From Liolophura sinensis (lineage: Eukaryota > Mollusca > Polyplacophora > Chitonida > Chitonidae), in assembly GCF_032854445.1 (NCBI RefSeq), contig NC_088305.1, positions 23,361,901-23,425,900 of the forward strand: a stretch of 64,000 nt of DNA, in the 5' to 3' direction. The translations under genes were made by a program, and so were the position numbers. The stretch's first letter is position 1. Each line of letters begins with the position of its first letter. Positions 23,283 through 34,516 of this stretch are shown here, in pieces. Under the pieces are notes generated by a model that was not told where the DNA came from, searched no databases, and saw only the letters and a list, made by a program, of their open reading frames with translations.

Positions 23283-24228
23283 GATTGAAGTTTGTAGAAC
23301 TCAAGCAGTTTAGATGAGAAGTCGTCAAACTGTGTGGCTGTAGTTTGTAGAACTCAAGCGGTGTAGATGACCAGTCGTCAAACTGTGTGGCTGTAGTTTG
23401 TGCAACTCAAGCGGTGTAGATGACAAGTCGTCAACCTGTGTGGCTGTAGTTTGTAGAACTCAAGCGGTGTAGATGACCTGTCATCAGCCAACCAGTGCAA
23501 CCAGTCGTTGCATAGGTCAACATAGGTCAACCTATGTTGTTGAAATTTGTAGAATTCAAGCGGTGTAGATGACCAGCCGTTAACCTGTGTGGTTGAAATT
23601 TGTACAACTGAAGCGGTGTAGAAGACTATTTGTTAACCCGTGTGGCTGTAGTTTGTAGAACTGAAGCGGCGTAGATGATCAGTCGTCAACCTGTGTGGTT
23701 GAAATTTGCAGAACTCAAGCGGTGTAGATAACTAGTCGTCAAACTGTGAGGCTGTAGTTTGTAGAACTCAAGGGATATGGATGACCAGTCGTCAACCTGT
23801 GTGGCTGTAGTTTGTAGAACTCAAGCGGTGTAAATGACCAGTCGTCAACATGTGTGGTTGAAATTTGCACTCAAGCGGTGTAGATGACCAGCCGTCAACC
23901 GGTGTGGCTGTAGTTTGTAGAACTCAAGCGGTGTAGATGACCAGTCGTCAAACTGTGTGGCTGTAGTTTGTAGAACTCTAGCGATATAGATGACCAGTCG
24001 TCAACCTGTGTGGCTGTAGTTTGTAGAACTCTAGCGATATAAATGACCAGTCGTCAACCTGTGTGACTGTAGTTTGTAGAACTCAAACGATATTGATGAC
24101 CAGTCGTCAACCTATGTGGCTGTAGTTTGTAGAACTCAGGCAATATAGATGACCAGTCGTTAACCTGTGTGGCCGTAGTTTGTAGAACTCAAGCGATATA
24201 GATGACCAGTCGTTAACCTGTGTGAGTG
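23283..24228. repeat. 53-bp minisatellite, about 18 copies (unit 2)
   Basis: Same 53-bp unit as at 13066-13335, with internal variants (ggttgaaatttg in place of ggctgtagtttg). A further degraded block of the unit lies at about 24465-24745, after a SINE-B fragment. Confidence 0.9.
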
Positions 24229-24229
24229 C

Positions 24230-24445
24230 GTGAGTGAGTGGGTGTTTGGGGTCTAACATCGTACTTAACAATTTTTCAGTCATATGACGACGGAGTCCTT
24301 GCAGTGCATGTAATGTACCTCCTTGTTGCAGGGCAGATTTTCACCGCACTTTTATGTAGTTTTGTTTCACTGAGACCACTTACCGAAGGCAAGCAAGCCG
24401 CCAAGCCCGAACCATTATACTGATACGGACCAACCAGTCGTTCTC
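24230..24445 (-). mobile_element. SINE-B fragment (unit 2)
   Basis: Counterpart of 13338-13495 that continues further, through ggcaagcaagccgcc, cattatactgatacgg and accaaccagtcgttc. It shows what the shorter unit 1 copy lost. Confidence 0.65.
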
Positions 24446-24464
24446 ATCTGGGCCAACATAGGTC

Positions 24465-24745
24465 AACCCGTGTTGTTGTAATTTGTAGGATTCAATCGGT
24501 GTAGATGATCAGCCGTTAACCTGTGTGGCTGTAGTTTGTAGAACTGAAACGGTGTAGATGACCAGTCGTCAACCTGTGTGATTGAAATTTGCAGAACTCA
24601 AGCGGTGTAATGACCAGTGGTTAACATGTGTGGTTGAAGTTAGTAGAGCTTTAGTGGTGGAGAGGACCACCCGTTGACCAAGGCCATTGTGGCTTGTAGA
24701 ACTCAAGCGGTGTGGATGACCAGTCGTTCTGGTGTGTGGTTGTAC
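24465..24745. repeat. Degraded 53-bp repeat block, present only in unit 2
   Basis: Diverged copies of the 53-bp unit follow the SINE-B fragment. Unit 1 jumps from cttacc directly to the following gtggaccatcat near 13495, so it either lost this block or never had it. Confidence 0.7.
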
Positions 24746-25997
24746 TTTGTGGACCAAATCATTGTCTCATTGTCTCGTTTGTGGACCATCATAGTCATTC
24801 AAACCTATTTTTTCATCAAGATTTAAATTTTTCGTCATGGTGAATAGCCAAGTTTTATTTTCTTGGAAATGTATTCTGTGAATGTCTGTTGAAAATCTTT
24901 ACTAAGAAAAAAAATCACATAGAATAGCGGCTGTTCGACCGTGGTTGTCAAGCAAACCCATATCAAAATCCCTTTATCACTTTATTCGTTTAGCTTTATA
25001 CATGTAACCAGGTTAATCTTCAGTTCTTAGAAAAATGAAAGAATACATTTTCTGAACCTCTGGACACCATTCGAATAAGTAAATAAATATCTTCATAAAT
25101 ATTAATCGTGCTTTTTATAATATTTTGTTATGCGATTTTCTAACTGAGCCTATTTATATATGTGAAAACAGAGTAGTGTAAAGAGAGGTTCACTCGAAAT
25201 AACCCCATTTTCAAAGATCCTCGAAAATCCTTTCTTTGCCTCCAGTTTTTGAGCCGTTTGCTTTGTGTCATTTCTGGGAAAACATCAATGGACTTTACTT
25301 GCCTGAAGACTGACACGTTTTGTTTGGGCTCCAAGAAATTAATTTTTACTTACCATGTCTAAAACGTTCAGACAGGAATACACAACATCAATTGCTGGCA
25401 ATAAACTTTATAGAAGGATGTATGTCCATAGTCTAGGTCATAATCCGAGGACCTTATTCAAAGCTTTTCTGCAATGCGGCACATTGTTTGCACATAAGTT
25501 TTGTCCTACATAGCAGGCTAACCAGCAAACTATTCTCCCCACTTTTTTGATAAAAAAACTTGAATACATGTATGTCGGTGAGAATATTTTAGGGGAGTAC
25601 ATCATAGGGAGTTAATCCAGAGCAGCGACGATAGTGTGAAAGCTGGCAAATGAAACCATTGAAATACAACCTATTGTTAATTTACCTCGGTTAAGGTTTT
25701 ATTCTAACTGTTCCTGTACAAGCTTATACAGTAGCAAATTACACCCCCCCCCCCCTGCACCGTGGCTTAAGGAGAATTAGATAAAAACATCAAAAACAAA
25801 TAAAAAGGGCAAACCAAATCAAAGTGTTGCGAAGTCCTTTTAAAATGGCAATGTACTGCATGTGTAAATATAAGCGTCATGTTCGACATTCGTATCCCAT
25901 TCGTAGTCCGTAAAGGGCGTTCCAAGTCGATAATCGCAAGATCCATTTCCAAAACAACGTTTAACACTAGCTCCCAAAGACAAAGGTATGTAAGAAA

Positions 25998-26228
25998 TTA
26001 TACAAATAGGAAATAAAGTCGGTAACACACAAGAGAGAAACGGTCATCAGTTTTCAATGATGTTGGGCTGACAGTGGATATTCGAGGCTTGAATTCCATG
26101 TCAAAGTTCAAATTCGTAGTCCCTTGAGCTGTTTCGTAAAAGCCACTTGAGCTGTTTAGGTAGTCCTGGTCCTTACCTCTAATCCATGGCTCATCGTCAA
26201 GGGTTAAAATGGAAATCAGCAAAAACAC
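25998..26228 (-). pseudogene. Unrecognised minus-strand ORF shared by both units
   Basis: Unit 2 has a 76-codon frame starting MFLLISILTLDDEPWIRG and continuing through NSSSGFYETAQGTT. In unit 1 (about 14735-14945) the same frame is broken by a stop just after the WIRG residues. The composition looks protein-like, but the differences between copies are mostly non-synonymous. I assign no function. Confidence 0.2.
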
Positions 26229-27283
26229 GTTATACGCATTACAATAAATGACTTACGTCTTCATCTCTTTTGACTGGTCTTTTTTCAATCAACAAAGAAT
26301 GTATTCGTTGAAAGAGATTACCAGCAGTCAATTGTACACATTCACAGCTGTCAGTCTTGTTCAAAACGGCTGCTTTAGATCAGCTACTGTATGTCAATAT
26401 GTTGCGCCTTGACAGACACAGTCCCCTGCGAATGTAAGGTGAGAAACCAGTTGGAAACAAGTTTGATATAGGCTTCGGCATTTCATAACTCCTGCATGAC
26501 ATTGTATGACCGATCATTTCAATCCTGAAAAGACAAACAGGTTTAACAGGCCTTGTGAGTAAACTGTAAAGAGTTTGTTGTGTATACGATATTGGTAGGT
26601 TTGCAGCAAAATATGATTCAAACTTTATTCTTTCGACTGCGGTCAAGATGAACTTCAGAGGGAGTTTTTCAAATGCCTGGTGAATATCAGTGACTCAACA
26701 TATTTTAGGCTCTAGGAATTTGTTCTTTATGCAAGTTTAATGTGTTCATTTACGCCGTTGTGAAGAATACTGTTTCCAATTATAAGATGACGGTCAGCGT
26801 TATGGTGGGAGGATACCGAGCAGATCCCTGTGAAAATCCATGACAATCTGCAGGCCCACGTACAACCCCCCCCAAAAAAAAAAAACAAAAACAAAAAAAA
26901 AAAAAAACAAATGGTTCAGCTCCCAGCATTTGCATTGCACCGGCATTCATTAGAATACATAGAGTGTTCAAGCACCGTGATTTTCTTTGAACAGTTTTCT
27001 TTTTAAATCCAACTTTTTAATTTTTGTGAAACAGTTAATTCTGCGAAGGCAAAAGAGGACATTTCGCTACTTCAATGTTTGTATTGAAAGGCGAGGTCAC
27101 TCTCCCGCTACTCAATGAGGAAGGATCCTCTGTTGGCTTCCCACAGCTTATCTAGCGCTATTTCAAGGGTTAAGTCATTTTATGTGTTGTGGGGTCGTAA
27201 TGACATTGCGTTCTAGGAAGTTTCTTGATCTTTTATACGTTTGAATCGGATACAAACCATTCACCAGAGCGAAACTTATCTCT

Positions 27284-29093
27284 TAGATAGGGTAGTTAGA
27301 AATATGAGCTTGTTCCGTTGGAGTTTCTGAAAGCTCTATTCTAAAGGAAAAATTTACAATACTTCACAAAATGTCCCGCACTTACATCAATAACAGCAAT
27401 AATATTACTGCCCTCAGAATTGTTTTCCTCCTTTTTCAACGAGTTTGTTCTCTTAAGTATTCTCGTTGTGAAACCAAGCTAGGACAGCGAATTAAGTTTG
27501 CACACAATTTATATATAGAAAAAATTGACATGATTTTTGTGCACTTTCTACAAGCACTTGTAAGCGCATAAAAGTGTATTAACTATTTTAATCTGTTCTT
27601 GTTTACTTACAGTTACGGCAGAGCTAGCGAAGCCTGTGATCAAGTGTGAGTAAATTTCTGCGGGTAATCAAAATATTGTTTAGTGTATGTATACTTGGGG
27701 TTTTACGTCGTACTTAGCGATTTTTCAGTCATATGGCAACAAAAAGTCATTAGCTGTGTGTACATCTAGTCTGTCTTGTTGAAAAAAAATTAATGATTGG
27801 TTATCATGAAATATGAGACAATGATTTGGAGATTACAGGAATTTAAACACTGAAATGACTCATGCTGAGACAAAGACGTTTGGCGTGTTTTTTTTTTTTG
27901 TCAAACCTTTGCCTGGACATTTCTTTCCGCTGGCCTGACTGATCGGTATGTCACTCTATACCCTGAATTATTTGCTCATTTTTCCAAGCGTTTTATGCCG
28001 CACCGTTTTAATACTTCACTTTAAATGTATCATGCTGAAGGAAACCGCGGTAAAAATCACCCCTTCTACGGCAGGGATTTAACATTTCCTGACCCTAAAT
28101 TCTGGTTACAACAACTTTATGTGTCAATGGCTCTTCGTCATCAGCGGCATTTGAAGCCATTTATACACAACTGAACTAGCCACAGTCTTCTTTTCACCTG
28201 GACCTTATTAAAGATTTGTGAACAGAGTATTAGGCGATAGAGCAACCTACGCATGGTCGTAGATTTCACCCTGGCTCCGCCCCGTTTTCTTCCACGATAA
28301 TGGTGGCCGCCATCGTAAAACTGAAATACTCTTGAGTACGGTACAAAAACTACAATGAAATAAAAAAAATAATATACCAGCGGTGGATATAAGCAGGTTA
28401 AAACGTTTTGAACTTACAAACTTTCCATGACTGCGCTGACAGTAATGAATGTGTGTCTTTCTTTCGGATTTACATATTAGCTCCCGACATTGTTCTGGTC
28501 ATGTATCAATGGTTTCTGAATTTTTTTCTAACATGTCTCATTGTCTCTCAGCGTGTGGTGCTGGCTAATTGCAATGTCCTATCCCATGTCCAGCCAGAAT
28601 TGTGTCTAAAGTTTTATATGGATAGCACAAAAGAGATGAATAAAAGATTGTTCTTGGCTTGCCCAGTTCAGTCGCCTTCATATACGTCCTCATACATACA
28701 CTGATGCAGTTTAAGTTAGAGAACAACGTGCTTTACACAGTTATTTGTTGTATTGCATATTATTTTGACATTTTCTATAGGTGAACGTGGGCTACTAGTC
28801 AGCAATTTCTGCTATCTGGGAAGCCAAGACTGCTTCAACGGGAAGAAGACAGCCCAGTTCACCTTGAATTTCCAAGCGACACCGGCATTATCTGTGGGGC
28901 TCGTCCACCTAGACTTGGAGAATGAATACAACACACGAGTTGCAACGACTGACACCATTGCAAATAATCATGATCCAGCTGTGTCTGGCATCCCACAACC
29001 GACGAAGTATCCGTGACTTTCCACTGCTGGTTCTCATCTGAATGCCACCAGGCGGCTGTTTCCTGGATGGCGTGTGGACCAGTTTCCGATTAA
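27284..29093 (+). pseudogene. H-type lectin pseudogene (copy 2)
   Basis: Only the linker exon (27613-27645) and lectin exon (28781-29093) remain. Compared with copy 1, about 320 bp containing the TATA box, 5' UTR and signal-peptide exon is deleted at about 27284. The lectin exon also lacks 19 bp after gtgtctggcatccc near 28994, which shifts the frame to a stop at 29016. Splice sites of the remaining exons are still intact. Either lesion alone would inactivate a secreted lectin. Confidence 0.88.
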
Positions 29094-29512
29094 AGATATT
29101 TCCTTATGAATCTGTCGTCTTCAAAATTTAATACATAGTTTGCATACATTATAAGACCTTAATATAACGCTATATGTGCGTTACAGTAGCCTTCTTGCGG
29201 ATAGTCAGAAGCTTATCCCGCTGTCAGTTTATTTTGCTCTTAATACCTTGAATCTGTTGTGTAAATGGCGTTTTACCAGGCTCTTCATACCGATATTTTA
29301 AGGCTATTTCTCCAAGTAAGTATACAAACAGAGACTTTCCTGTACGACGAACTATTGTTTGCAACTTCATTGTGCTAATATCACCAATAACTACGAAAAA
29401 GTTTTTTTGCTAGAAATACTATATAAGACAAAGCAACGCAATATTATGCATCTAAATAAAGTGTATGATCTAACAAACAAAAACTTTATCGTTATATCTT
29501 CCTCTTAAGAAT

Positions 29513-29758
29513 GTGGGTTAGCGCGATAGCGCAGCCTAATGACCCAGGAGTCTCTCACAAATGCGGTCGCTGTGAGTTCAAGTCCAGCTCATGCTGGCTT
29601 CCTCTCCGGCCGTACGTAGGAAGGTCTTCCAGCAATCTGCGGATGGTCGTGGGTTTTCCACGGGCTCTGCCCGGTTTCCACCCACCATTATGCTGGCCGC
29701 CGTCGTATAAGTGAAATATTCTCGTTTTCTCGTAAAACACCAATGAAATAAATAAATA
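29513..29758 (+). mobile_element. SINE-A, near full length (unit 2)
   Basis: Sister of the 19878-20130 copy at the same place relative to the lectin gene, differing at a few positions. Its presence in both units dates the insertion before the duplication. Confidence 0.85.
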
Positions 29759-29784
29759 AAAAGAATGTTTGACGATTTGTCATA

Positions 29785-30208
29785 CCGTCATAAAACAGTG
29801 AGAGGTGCTATCATTATGAGACCAAACTGGCCGATAACGTTGAGCCATTATGACTGAGGCGGCGTCTTTTCATTCGGACACTAAAGTAGCCGATAACGTT
29901 GGGCCATCATGATTGAGGCCGCTTCTTCTCATTTGGACACTACAATAGCCGATGACGTTGGCCATCATGATTGAGGCCGCGTCTTCTTATTTCGCCACTA
30001 AAGTAACCGATTGCGTTGGACCATCATTACTGAGGTCGCGTCTTCTCATTTCGACACTAAAATGGCTGATGACGTTGGGCCATCACGACTGAGGTTGCGT
30101 GTTCTCAATTGGACACTAAACTAGCCGATTACGTTGGGCCATCACCACTGAGGTTGGGTGTTCTCAATTGGACACTAAACTGGCCGATAACCTTGGGCCA
30201 TCATGAAT
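29785..30208. repeat. About 60-bp tandem repeat, 7 copies (unit 2)
   Basis: Counterpart of 20160-20590 with the same copy number, so this array has been stable since duplication, in contrast to the 53-bp array. Confidence 0.85.
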
Positions 30209-31292
30209 GAGGCGGCTTTACATGTTTTCACCTGCTGTATATGGTTTCTCGGCTCTACACGGTTTCTTCGGTTCCACATGGTTTTTCCGACTAGACACGG
30301 TTTCCCCGGCTCTCCATGGTTTTCCAGGCTCTACATGATTCCCCGTTCTGTATGGTTTTTCATACGGCTCAAAATGGTTTTTCCCTAATCTATATGGTTT
30401 TTCCAAAGATCTGTGGTCTCCGTGGCTCTACATGATTTTCCCGGCTCTACATGGTTTTCCAGGCTCTAAATGGTTTTCCCGGCTCTAAATGGTTTCCCCA
30501 TTTACATGGGTTTCCACTCGCTACACTGGTTTCCCGGCTCTAAATGGTTTCCCCATTTACATGGGTTTCCACTCGCTACACTGGTTTCCCGGTTCTATAT
30601 GGTTTTCCTGGCTTACATGGCTTTCCTGTCTCTATATGGCTTCCCCGGCTCTAAATTTGTTTTCCCCGGCTGTATATGGTTTTCCCGGCTAGACATGGTT
30701 TCTTCGGCTCTACATGGTTTTCCACTCGCTACATGGTTTCCCGGTTCTATATGGTTTTGCCGGCTCTAAATGGTTTCCCCCGACTCTATATGGTTTTCCC
30801 AAAGATCTATGGTCTCCCTGGCTCTACATGGTTTTCCCGGCTTTGCATTGTTTTCTGGGCTTTAAATGGTTTCCCCAGCTCTAAATGGTTTTCCGGCTCT
30901 AAATGGTTTCCCCGGGTCTAAATGGTTTCCCCGGGTTTACATGTTTTTCCCGGCTGTTTATTTGTTTTCCCCGGCTATGCATGGTTTTCCTGGCTCTACA
31001 TGGTTTCCCCGGCTCTTCATGGTTGTCCCGGTTCTATATGGTCTTTCCGGCTCTACATGATTTTCCCGGCTCTGAATGGTTTAATGTTCTCCCTGGTTTT
31101 ACATGGTTTTCCGGCTAGACATGGTTTCTCCGGCTCTACATGGTTTCCTCGGATCTACATGGTTTTTCCGGCTCTATTTGGTTTTCCCGGTTCTATATTT
31201 TTTCCGGCTTTGCATGGTTTTCCGAGCTCTAAATGGTTTCCCCGGTTCTAAATGGTTTCCCCGGCTTTACATGGTTTCCCGGCTCTACTTAA
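30209..31292. repeat. About 20-bp minisatellite, unit 2
   Basis: Counterpart of 20590-21552, about 120 bp longer. It includes a local 60-bp duplication at about 30484-30595 (aaatggtttccccatttaca repeated). Confidence 0.92.
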
Positions 31293-31619
31293 TTATTTAT
31301 TTCGTTGGTGTTTTAAGAATATTAGACTTATACGATGGCGGCTAGCATTACAGTGAGAGGAAACCAAGCAGAGCAGGGGGAAAACCTACGACCATCTGCA
31401 GGTTGCTAACAAACCTTCCCACGCAATTTGGTTTTATGGATACGTCTTAATACGACACCCTCCGAGTAAGTTTTTTTAAAAGGCCTATATAGTTTCGCCC
31501 GCCTAAGTATGGTTTCCGTCGAACGTGGTTTCTTACATGGTTTCTGTAGGCTCTGTTTCCGAGATGTGTACATCGTTCCCCCTTATGTAAATGCTGATTA
31601 CTGATTTCCCGATGTGAAT

Positions 31620-32290
31620 ATGTTTTTTTTTTCAGGCTTCATGTTGTTTCTGCCATGTGTACACGGTTTCTTTTGGTTTATTATTTTTTCCGTCATGTAG
31701 GTACAGGGTTTAATTCAGTTTCGTGTTGTTTCTCTCTTCTGTTCATGGTTTTCGCTGTGTGTTCTTCGTTCTCTTTATATCGTTCCCGCCTTCTATACAC
31801 GGTCTTCACTGGTTCTATGATGTTTTCGCCGTGTGTACATGGTGCCTTTCGGTTTTTTATTGTTCCGCCTTCTGTACGTGGTTTTGGACGAGTGTTTATG
31901 GTTTCCTTCGGTTTTATATTGTTTCCACCTTGTGTACACGGTTTCCTTCAGATGTTTGTTGTTTCCACCGTGTGTATCTGGTTTGCCCTAGCTCTGCTTC
32001 CGCCGCTTGTAAACTTTTTTCGCCTGCTGTATATAGTTTCCATCCTGTGTGTATGGTTTCCCCCGGCTATATCCTGATTCCGCCGTCCATACACGGTTTT
32101 CTCTGGCTCTGTACACATGTTATTTGCACTTTGTTTTTATTGTTTCCTCCGAATATATGTTGTTCCCGGTGTATCTGTAAATGAGTTTTCCCTTTTGTAT
32201 ATGGTTTCTTCCGGCTTTATATTGTTCTCGCCGTCTGTACAGGGTATTCCCTGGCTCCATATTTGTGTCCGCCGTGTGTTCGTGACTCTT
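31620..32290. repeat. About 42-bp diverged tandem repeat (unit 2)
   Basis: Same repeat as 21890-22400. It continues beyond the duplication end at 32149, which shows that the original array was longer and that unit 1 was cut inside it. Confidence 0.75.
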
Positions 32291-32291
32291 T

Positions 32292-32376
32292 TAGGAGCCG
32301 GGGAAACCATTTAGAGCCGGGGAATCCATGTAGAGCCGGGAAAACCATGTAGATCCTTGGTAAAGCCATGTAGTTT
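32292..32376. repeat. Inverted fragment of the 20-bp minisatellite
   Basis: Four copies of gagccggggaaaccatgtag, the reverse complement of the array at 30209-31292. Inverted blocks also occur at 37262-37460 and 37665-37795. Confidence 0.8.
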
Positions 32377-33109
32377 CCACACCTGCTGAACAACGTGAGC
32401 GCCCGCATCCGTCTCACCCCGCCCAAGGAAGCGCCTTGATGCCCGGTGAGGAGTCTCCCGACTACAAGACCCGTTTGGAGGTGGTGTTGAGCTTTGTGTG
32501 CAAAGTCAAAGTCACCAGCGGTGTTCAGCTGGGGCATTTGAAAGCGTTCGCCAAAGCCCCTGCCAAGTAGCCTTTCCGCCTCTTGCTGACCAAGTATTTC
32601 AGTGCCCAAAGGTCACATCCTCATCAACAAACAAAACCTATTTCTAGGCAGCTTACCGACGCGTTTAGTAGTGGGATGTGTGAGCAACACAGCTTTTGAC
32701 GGGAACTACCCTAAAAACCCTTTCCATTTCCAGCACTTGTACACACACTTCGTCGCCTTGCATGTCGGCGGACGTCAAATTCCTGCCAAGCCCCTGAAAC
32801 CCGACTTCGAGACGGGGAATTTCGTGAGAACGTACATGAACCTCTTTACTAACACAGGGAAAGTGTTTCATGATAAGAGGAACTACATACTTCGCACCAC
32901 GTTCGCCGAAGGCAACACGCTGTTTTGTTTCGACTTGACCCCCAACCTCCATGACGATCACCAATTGGGTGCAGAAAGGTGATTTGCGCCTGGAGATGCG
33001 GTTTGCCAAACGACTGCCAGAAACCATTGACGTGGTGTACTACGCCGAATTCAACAATATCATAGAAATACGCAAAAGCCGAAACGTGCTCTGTGACTTT
33101 GCCGGTTGA
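32377..33109 (+). pseudogene. F54H12.2-like virus-like-element protein, broken
   Basis: Three frames together encode a protein similar to the family often annotated 'uncharacterized protein F54H12.2-like'. The N-part (YKTRLEVVLSFVCKVKV, LGHLKAFAKAPAK) is cut by a stop near 32570, and the middle part is the open frame at 32602-32982 (NPFHFQHLYTHF, FCFDLTPNL). A frame change near 32960 precedes the C-part (LRLEMRFAKRLPE, YYAEFNNIIEI), which ends at 33109. I recall this family from virus-like, adenovirus/Polinton-lineage-type elements in invertebrate genomes; that assignment is from memory. Base composition (GC-rich) differs from the surroundings. Confidence 0.65.
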
Positions 33110-33128
33110 AAAAAAAAAAACAAACAAC

Positions 33129-33338
33129 ATGGACACGGTGCACTTGGGACGTGTGCTGCAGGCAGACGTGTTTACCCGCGAGTGCCGGGGGATGTCTACG
33201 CTGGAGAGTATCTCCCTCACCAAGTGACCAACACGCCCTCGGCACAGACACGTGCCTTCGCCCGGGACAACAATGGGTAGCCGTCTTCATAGACGTGTGC
33301 CCAGGCCCACCCCTTCTCCAGGGAGAATACTTTGAAGA
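33129..33338 (+). pseudogene. Adenain-type cysteine protease remnant
   Basis: Twenty bases after the previous gene, an ATG at 33129 opens LGRVLQADVFTREC. After frame shifts the region continues with VYAGEYLPHQ and then PGQQWVAVFID and GEYFE. The W-V-A-x-x-I-D context is that of the catalytic-His region of adenovirus-type/ULP-like proteases. The gene is cut at GEYFEE where the 209-bp repeats start, so the Gln/Cys half of the active site is missing. Confidence 0.55.
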
Positions 33339-33818
33339 AGACACATTTTATATACATACAGCAAATGACTCCTCGTTATCATATGACTGTAAAATTGTAC
33401 TGCTGCCCCTCTTGGCGCTCAGTAATTTGAGGTTAGAGCAAGGTACAGTGTGTAATGTGGCCGGGTTGGGTGTCATATCTGGTGTCTTTGGCATAATACT
33501 TCAGTGGCGGCAGTGCTTTGACGGCAAGGACTCGCCCATCCACAAGAAGACACATTTTATATACATGCAGCAAATGACTCCTCGTTATCATATGACTGTA
33601 AAATTGTACTGCTGCCCCTCTTGGCGCTCAGTAATTTGAGGTTAGAGCAAGGTACAGTGTGTAATGTGGCCGGGTTGGGTGTCATATCTGGTGTCTTTGG
33701 CTTAATAATTCAGGGGCGGTAGCGCTTTGACGGCAAGGACTCGCCCTGTCACAAGAAGACACATTTTATATACATACAGCAAATGACTCCTCGTTATCAT
33801 ATGACTGTAAAATTGTTA
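33337..33818. repeat. 209-bp tandem repeat, 2.3 copies
   Basis: The marker acacattttatatacat begins at 33341, 33550 and 33759, a constant 209-bp period with very few differences. The partial third copy ends near 33818 (atgactgtaaaattgt). The unit contains non-coding-looking sequence. Confidence 0.92.
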
Positions 33819-34515
33819 CGCACGACGGAACACACATGTTTACATGTACAAACATACAAACATGATTCGCAAACATATACAGGCACAGTATCAATGGTTC
33901 GGACACAATAAACCTCACTGAAGAAGTCGAGTTTTGTGTCCCATCAACACATTTAACTGACGAATCCCACAAACTGGGAGGAGTACAGACCCAGTCTAAA
34001 TTTTTAATTACTGAAAAAAAATATTGAAGGCAAAACACCATTTTAGTTATGAATAGTTGTATGAAGATAAATTGAATAGTAAATACAATCCTTTTTTATT
34101 ATTTTGTACCTCCTTTATCAATTTACACCTCTTTTATCATACTGGGGTCTCCCTGACTCTGTGGCGGACGCAGACTATGTGGACATTGCTGACTTATGTC
34201 CGGGCTATGGCCAGAATCCAAAAAAAAACATTGAGGAAAAGGATGCACCTAATCTTTTAATTGTTGGTAAGGATACATTTCAGCTGATCATTTTGCAACA
34301 CAATGCGAGGTAGTAGAGCGAAGAGGGGAGGTACATTAGTGCTTCTCTTCCTCACCCCGTATTATAATGGTCCAGACAGCCAGGCAACGAGACAGCGGAG
34401 TGAGATAACAACGTACCACGTACCATAGCTCTGTTTAGAGGAAGCCAGCTTAGTCATGTCGCCCCCCCTCCTGAGCAGGATGTAAGGGCTGAGTCCTTTA
34501 TGTTTTTGTTTTTTT
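33819..34515. other. Intergenic stretch, no gene recognised
   Basis: Two short frames at 34057-34313 (for example GLPDSVADADYVDIADL) are not recognisable and lack a clear exon context. The rest has no visible feature. Confidence 0.5.
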
Positions 34516-34516
34516 C

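Larger units (their letters stand above)
22409..32149. repeat. Tandem duplication, unit 2 (about 9.7 kb)
   Basis: It starts with aacatgcagccacacttta directly after gtttcctccga of unit 1, and similarity stops at gtttcctccga near 32149. It differs by an expanded 53-bp minisatellite, loss of about 1.16 kb before the lectin gene, loss of the lectin promoter and exon 1, and a 19-bp deletion in the lectin exon. Confidence 0.9.

Noticed and set aside
13066-24228. Possible CRISPR-like spaced repeats in the 53-bp arrays
   Set aside because: The units abut without unique spacers, the DNA is animal, and variation is spread over the whole unit, so this is a minisatellite.
32217-33344. Minus-strand ORFs of 94-130 codons over the 32.2-33.3 kb region
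   Set aside because: They are antisense to the F54H12.2-like and protease remnants, which have clear family motifs on the plus strand.
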